A stretch of 64,000 nucleotides of DNA from Akebia trifoliata. Its lineage: Eukaryota; Streptophyta; Magnoliopsida; Ranunculales; Lardizabalaceae. Below, piece by piece: positions 58,769 through 64,000 of this stretch. Made by a program: the position numbers and the translations under genes. The first letter of the stretch is position 1. Each line of letters opens with the position of its first letter. The notes beneath the pieces were generated by a model. That model did not search any database and was not told the DNA's origin. It saw only the letters and a program-made list of their open reading frames with translations. The stretch is from contig CM030716.1 in the NCBI GenBank assembly GCA_017979445.1, forward strand, positions 11,300,474 to 11,364,473, given 5' to 3'.

Positions 58769-58902
58769 TCTCCGATGCCCCTGATGAATGTCGTTAGGGA
58801 GAAATCTTTGTTTATGCTAGCAAAATTAAGGTTGGCATTAGTTTTCCTCTCTCTTCCTTCCTCAGAGAGGTACTAAGTAAGATAAACTGAGCCCTAGGCC
58901 AA

Positions 58903-60896
58903 ATGTCTAGGAAGTTTTACCGTTTGGTGGAGGCTACGGAGAAGATAGGCATTACCCTCAACCACTTCCTTTCTCGATACAATCTAAAGGCCATCCCCCA
59001 ACACCCGGGGTACTACTCACTATCCTCCAAGAATGCAGTAGTGACACTGATTCCTTCTCTCCCTAGTTTTGATAAAGGGTGGCATAGAGACCCCCTTTTA
59101 ATTTTTGGGGACTGAGAATTTGCCCCTAACACTCTTCACGAGGGTACACGGTCCCTCGGACCTTCTAAGGTAATGCTAGCTCGAGGCTACTGGTTGTGTC
59201 TTATTTTTTTACTTTGTTCACGATTTATCTTGCTTTTAACTATTTCTTAGCTCTTTTCATAGATTATTTTTCTCTTGTGGTTGCGAAGGCTAAGAAGGAG
59301 CAATGTAGAGCGTCCAAAGATCAGAGGCTCGTGGTAGTGGACCCTTGAATCAGGGTTGTAGAAAGGGCGGTGGTGGAAGACCTCATTGCTGATGTGCCGC
59401 GACCCCCTACACGACGAGCTCCCTCTGGTTAGGTTGAGGGGGTGATGGAAGATCTTGACCCATTCCCCCTTGCTTCTACTTCTTTTCGGTCATCTTCATG
59501 ATGAGGGGATCCACTAATCCGACTTCCTTTTTCTTAGGCGGGCATGGTCTGAGACGTTTGATCCATTCTGCTTCTGACTTTCATTCTTCTATGATTCTGC
59601 CAAGGTTCTCTAACGTGATGGACATCAACCTCTAAGAGTTTTCGCTTTCATATTCCCCTGTCATCAGGGCCGCTCCTCCTGTTGTCCTAGCCAAGAGGCG
59701 AAAGAAAAAGATGAGTTAGACTTCTCGAGGCTCCAGCCTTTTTGAAGAGGCTGTCAGCTGGCTGTGGTACCTAAGGGGCCTGTTTCCCCTGCTTTTGTTT
59801 TTGTTGCGGCTACTACTGATGTTACTACTAGTGCTGTTGCTATTTATATAGAACTTTCGATAGAGACTCAGATGCAGGTAGGGTAGAGTTTTGCCACCCT
59901 TAGGGAGGGTAGCCCTGCTCCTGACCTACATCTACGGAAGAGGCATCGGCTGGTCAGGAAAAGTTTGAGGAGTCATTCCTTTAGAGGAGTCTGAACACAA
60001 ATGCCCTTTATTGCACAAGATTCCTCTAGAGGCAAGTACATCTGCTTGGATGGGTTGTTGGGCTTTTTTTTCAGGATGGGAATGAGAGTAACATCTTTCG
60101 CCCCCTGCCATGTCTACAATAAGAGTTGCGGGGTGAAAGACTCTATTGTTGCTGCTTCCCTGCCCTCTTAGTCCATTTTGCTTAAGGACTGGGATGTTGC
60201 TGACCTGGCTAATGCTGACCTGGGCTTTGGTCGGTTCCCTTGGAGGCCTCTAATAGGAAACTAGTAGACTTCTAGGGTATTATTCAACTGGAGCTAGTCG
60301 AAAACAAAGATATGGTGCAACTGAGAGACTTAGAGCTAGTGAAGCTCCAAGAGAAAGTGCAGCAACAAGAACTCGAACTGGGTTCTTTGGGAACGAATGT
60401 TGATTCAATCAGGATGACTCAGACTAAAGAGGATGAGGCTGAGACTAGGAAGTTGCTGTGGCAACTACAGGCCCAATATTCTCGGCTAATGGAGGAGGCT
60501 TCTACACAAGAGGGGGACGATGAAGAGGACATGGACGACACTCCTTTGGTATCTTTCGTTAAGAACTTACCTTGAACTAGGCGCCTTGGGTGCATTCCCC
60601 CCTTCTAGCTGGATGAGGAAGGGAACCCCATTGCTATCCTTCATTGAGCTCTTGACGACCTTATGGAGGCTGGTACTACCTTAAAATTGAATCCTACCCT
60701 AACAACGGATTCCTCAGCTTAGTCAACTGATTTGCCCCTTGCTCACCCTTCTGACCAACCATCCGTTCCTTTCATTGACACAGACCAAGATGAAGCCACT
60801 AATCCCCCAAGCTCTACTGATGAAGCTGATCCTCTTGCTATTATTACTCATACTTCTTCCTCAGCTAGCCAGCCTTCTTCTATTGAATGATAATCT
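58903..60896 (+). pseudogene. Gag-like / extra ORF of a gypsy element, coiled-coil
   Basis: Starts MSRKFYRLVEATEKIGITLN at 58903; the ORF has LSRYNLKAIPQHPGYYSLSS and GWHRDPLLIFGD before a stop at 59115, resembling the N-terminal part of the proteins labelled putative gypsy-type transposon in plants. After broken frames the coiled-coil LQEKVQQQELELGSL..DEAETRKLLWQLQAQY is open at 60312-60575, with the acidic EGDDEEDMDD, and the tail PPSSTDEADPLAII ends with a stop at about 60890. The orientation is opposite to the integrase at 61855-63140. Confidence 0.55.
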
Positions 60897-61377
60897 ATTC
60901 TCAATCTTATGCTACTGCATTTGGTGCTATCCCAACTTTGGGATCTCTTCTTTGTATTTTCCTTTTGCTATTAGTGGAAATTTTTTGCATTTATACACTT
61001 GTTGTTACATCTGAAATTTTACCTTTTTCTTTTTACCATTTTATGTTGCACACACGTCTTGCTAATTTACTTTCTAACTTAATGTATTTCAACATTATGC
61101 TCTTCTCATTTCACTGTCGCTCTACTTACATTGGTTAGACTATTCACGCGCTATTCACACTGCCCCTTGTGTATTACTTGTGCATAAACTACTATTCTGC
61201 TTTCATAATTGGCTAATTCTGCTTTAACGATCAGCTTACTTTTACCACATTCTCCCCCTAGGTTCTACCTTAAGTAAGTATTAATTTATTTGGAACCTTT
61301 TACTAGGCTAACTTTGTGAATAGCTATTTGAGTTACTGTCTTTGAAGAAGGCTTTAACTCTATTTTAACTTTCAGCT
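60897..61377. other. No feature recognised
   Basis: Pyrimidine-rich sequence between the gag-like ORF and the tandem repeat; no coding or terminal repeat signal was seen. Confidence 0.4.
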
Positions 61378-61399
61378 TTGTCAATTGGCTAAATTTACT

Positions 61400-61800
61400 A
61401 TTAATGAACTCGTGATATAGTAGGACCCCGACCAACTTTTTACTTTGCCAATGAAGGCAGAGAAGACCCATGTAGGTCTAGATCCTGGATGGATCCATAT
61501 AGTACTTTTTTTACTCGTATCAGAGTTGGGTTCTGACCAGCTTCTTACTCTGCCCATGAAGGCAGAAAAGACCCATGTAGTCCGGGATCCCACTTTAGTG
61601 CTTTTGAAACTCATGACAGAGTAGGATTCCTACTAGCTTCTTACTCTACCAATAAAGACAGAGAAGACCCACGTAGGTCTAGATCCTGGCTGGATCCACA
61701 TAGTCCTTTTGTTACTCATGTTAGAGTTGGGCCTCAACCAGATTCTTATTCTGCTAATGAAGGCAGAGAAGACCCACGTAAGCCCAGATCCTGATTGAAT
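61400..61800. repeat. ~100-bp tandem repeat, four units
   Basis: AAGGCAGAGAAGACCCA and variants lie at 61453, 61559, 61654 and 61760 (steps 106, 95, 106). Each unit also has a TTACTCTGCC-like block before and a GATCC(T/C) block after. It lies directly downstream of the minus-strand integrase, the place where Tat-type elements often carry tandem repeats. Confidence 0.85.
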
Positions 61801-61854
61801 CTCTCTTCCCTGCTAATTCCTATATAGAAATTTAGAACAACTAAGGAAAAATAT

Positions 61855-63140
61855 TTATTGATAATATCTTTTCAAGTTACATGCATTCCATGGTCTAGGC
61901 AGCTCCTGACCAGAAAATGTTATTAAATAGTAGGCTCCCCTCTGGCCCACTCTTGTTACTCTATATGACACTTCCCAATTTGCACCCAACTTGCCACTGT
62001 TTTGCTTTTTCGTGTTTTGGAATATTCGCCGCAACACTAAGTCTCCTATGTGAAATTGCTGGGGGCGGACCTTCTTACTGAAGTAGCTTTGCAGCTTCTT
62101 TTGATAATGTTCAAATCTGACCAATGCTGTGTACTACTTTTCTTCTAATAGGTCTAGTTCTGCAACCATCTGTTGGTCATTTATGCTAGTTTGTACTACT
62201 CTGGACCACACTATGGGGAAACTATTTTTGGTAGGGATCATTGCTTCCATGCCATAGGCCATGGCAAATGGAGACATCCCTATGGAAGTTCTGGCGGTTG
62301 TCCTGTAAGCCCACAAGACTCCATGCAAGATCGTTGTCCACCTGCCCTTCGCTTCCCCTAGCCTCTTCATCAAAGTGTCTATCAAAACTTTATTTGTAGC
62401 CTCAACTTGCTCGTTGCCCAATGGGTAATGCAGTGTGAAAAACAATTGTGTTATTCCATGCTCACTGCAAAATTATCTGATTTGTTCTCCAGTAAGCTGT
62501 CTTCCATTATTAGATACTATGGAGTGTGGCAAACCAAACCTGTAGATAATGTTCTCTCATAGGAAATTCTGAACTTCTTGTTGTCGAATCCTAGCTAGAG
62601 AAAGTGCTTCTACCCACTTAGTGAAATAGTTTGTTGCTATTAGCAAGAAATTTAGATTGCTTGGTGCCCTAGGCAACGGACCTACTAAATCGATCCCCCA
62701 CTGTGCAAAGGGTCAAGAGCTGAAAAGGGAATTGACCTGTACTGCTAGCTGCCAGATTACCTTCCCGTGTTTCTAACAACTATCACAGTGCTTGACATAT
62801 AGTGCTGCATCCTTCTACAAACCTTGAGAGAGTACTTTATGTGCCAAAGATTGTGCTCTCGAGTGGTTTCCACAGTCCCCTTCGTGGATTTCGCTCAACT
62901 CCTCTCTGGCTTCTTCTTGAGCTAGCTACCCCCGGAGTGCCCCCTACTAACTTCCTGTACAAAGCCCCGTTTAGGACAACTTATCTCTCTGCTCGGCTCT
63001 TGACTCATCTAGCCTCTTTAAGATCACTAGGTAGTTTTCCCCGCTGCATGAAGGTTAGGATTGGGTTCATCCATCCTTGGTCTCTTATGATTGCTACCAT
63101 GCTTGTCAGCCCGGGCTCATTTATCACAAAATGTTCCTGA
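61855..63140 (-). pseudogene. Tat-type Ty3/gypsy integrase relic
   Basis: On the minus strand, from high to low: WMNPILTFMQRGKLPSDLKE near 63060, the H2C2 part ending YVKHCDSC near 62790, PFAQWGIDLVGPLPRAP near 62680, ATNYFTKWVEALSLARI near 62620, VSNNGRQLTGEQI near 62510, YPLGNEQVEATNKVLIDTL and LWAYRTTARTSIGMSPFAMA (62445-62134), then the C-terminal HIGDLVLRRIFQ, GKLGANWEVSYRV and LPRPWNACNLKRYY (62124-61855). Both readable catalytic Asp residues are Asn (ATNYF, VSNNG), and several stops are present. Protein similarity ends near 63140; the reverse transcriptase is not in the window. Confidence 0.92.
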
Positions 63141-63436
63141 TAGCCCAACAAAAATTCTCTCCTGCCTTGCCCCAGCTAGCATCAAGGCAATATAGGCTAG
63201 AACATTTGCATAGCTGTTGACTTGTTGGGGGCACTTGAAGAAAAAAAATCACTGCAACTGCTATAAAAAAGATTGTCCATGTTTATGCTACAATCATGTT
63301 TGGTTTCCCCTATGTGTCTGGAAGATCAATTACTATTTGTTTCTTTTAACTATTTGGTTGAGGTTGTGGTATGGGGTGAAAATCACTAACTATTGGGTGA
63401 TTTGAAAGTGACCTCTTCATTGATCTAAGTAAGGCA
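63141..63436. other. No feature recognised
   Basis: Sequence between the integrase relic and the right-edge frame. No terminal repeat or coding signal was seen. Confidence 0.4.
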
Positions 63437-63652
63437 ATGTTAGCAACAAAAGCATATGGTGCTGTTACGTTTGCTACGACCTTGATTACTGCCCGTGTTT
63501 GCAACAAAGAGGTTCCAGTGATGGAGAGGGAGGAGGAATACTTGGAAGAAAAAGAATATGAAGAAGGAGATGAGAGAAAAGAAGAAGAGCTGCCAAAGCT
63601 TGATGAAGAATTTTGTGAAATAGAAGACGTGAGGACAAAAAGGGTTTGCAAG
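63437..63652 (+). CDS. Possible first coding exon of an unknown gene leaving the window
   Basis: An ATG at 63437 opens 72 codons that end at a good donor, TTTGCAAG|GTAATA (63652/63653). The protein starts MLATKAYGAVTFATTLITAR and continues with an acidic stretch rich in Glu (EREEEYLEEKEYEEGDERKE). It is not a family I recognise. The next exon would lie near or beyond the right edge. It could equally be an open frame by chance or transposon debris. Confidence 0.3.
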
Positions 63653-64000
63653 GTAATACTCACCTACCACTTCCATCATCATCTCCTCACCTTAATAAAT
63701 CTTTCTTTCCCATTACTCTCTCAACTCTGATTCAACTTTGTTGTTGCTATTGTTTTTTTTTTTGTGTGGCTTTGGATGGATGGGGCAAAAAGGGCGATTT
63801 CAATATCTCATCAAATGGTAAGAAATGTAGAATTCCATCTCTCTCTCAACAACTGTTTATAACCATATTTGAAAGTAAGTAGTCGTAAAAAGGAAAAAAA
63901 AGGATCCTCTTCTATTTTATTTTTAACTTAATTTATATGTTTTCATTTGTCACAAGTTTTTGGGCAACTGGAACTTATATGCATTCATAGATTCCATATT

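Overview
The window is nuclear DNA from a higher plant, most likely a eudicot. It is AT-rich, has short AT-rich introns with GT..AG ends, one intact plant housekeeping gene, and a dense load of plant-type transposable elements (Ogre/Tat, Athila and Copia LTR retrotransposons, MULE, hAT and PIF/Harbinger DNA elements, an Au-type SINE). The family cannot be fixed from the sequence alone. Nothing bacterial or organellar is seen, and there is no CRISPR array or recognisable tRNA or rRNA gene.

Only one gene looks complete: a UDP-rhamnose synthase (RHM family) on the minus strand, 11666-13770, 665 codons in two coding exons, probably with a 1.25 kb intron in its 5' leader (13784-15035). Two other host genes survive only as relics. 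One is a five-exon fragment of the TFIIH subunit TFB1/p62 (27233-30079, minus) with a nonsense codon and both ends missing. The other is the 5' part of a subtilisin-like protease (25935-26643, minus) whose catalytic Asp is Asn and which breaks inside the catalytic-His block.

Layout: 1-800 is the end of a 149-bp satellite array. 801-11600 is gene-poor, with a dead PIF/Harbinger transposase (about 4981-5710) and two Mutator-like elements with 9-10 bp target duplications (8280-9159, a large fold-back packed with GATC motifs, and 9342-10530). 11666-15110 is the RHM gene. 15250-25310 holds a SINE, two hAT-type MITEs (17069-17298, 22599-22971), two MULE-type elements (17701-18081, 24909-25302) and a one-LTR Copia relic (19426-21780). 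25930-32100 holds the two host pseudogenes. 32600-63140 is almost entirely nested LTR retrotransposons.

The retrotransposon block can be partly ordered in time. An Ogre/Tat-like element A (minus strand, about 36734-47500) carries an extra ORF1, gag, protease, G-patch, reverse transcriptase, RNase H, a second archaeal-type RNase H and integrase. It is cut in its integrase by the 2.35 kb 5' LTR of a second Ogre-like element B (34386-36733, with a tRNA-Arg-type primer site just inside it), and in its gag-protease region by an opposite-strand solo LTR of family C (41764-43520) with a perfect 5-bp target duplication. An Athila element on the plus strand (50215 to about 58768) has lost everything 5' of the end of its reverse transcriptase. 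A truncated family-C LTR (48549-50214) abuts that break and a second family-C solo LTR (54089-55813) sits downstream of its env-like ORF. Its 3' LTR carries a truncated copy of the MITE seen intact at 17701. At the right end a Tat-type integrase relic (minus) lies next to a tandem repeat and a gag-like coiled-coil ORF on the opposite strand. Except for RHM, every large ORF here is interrupted, so the window reads as a heterochromatin-like accumulation zone around one active gene.
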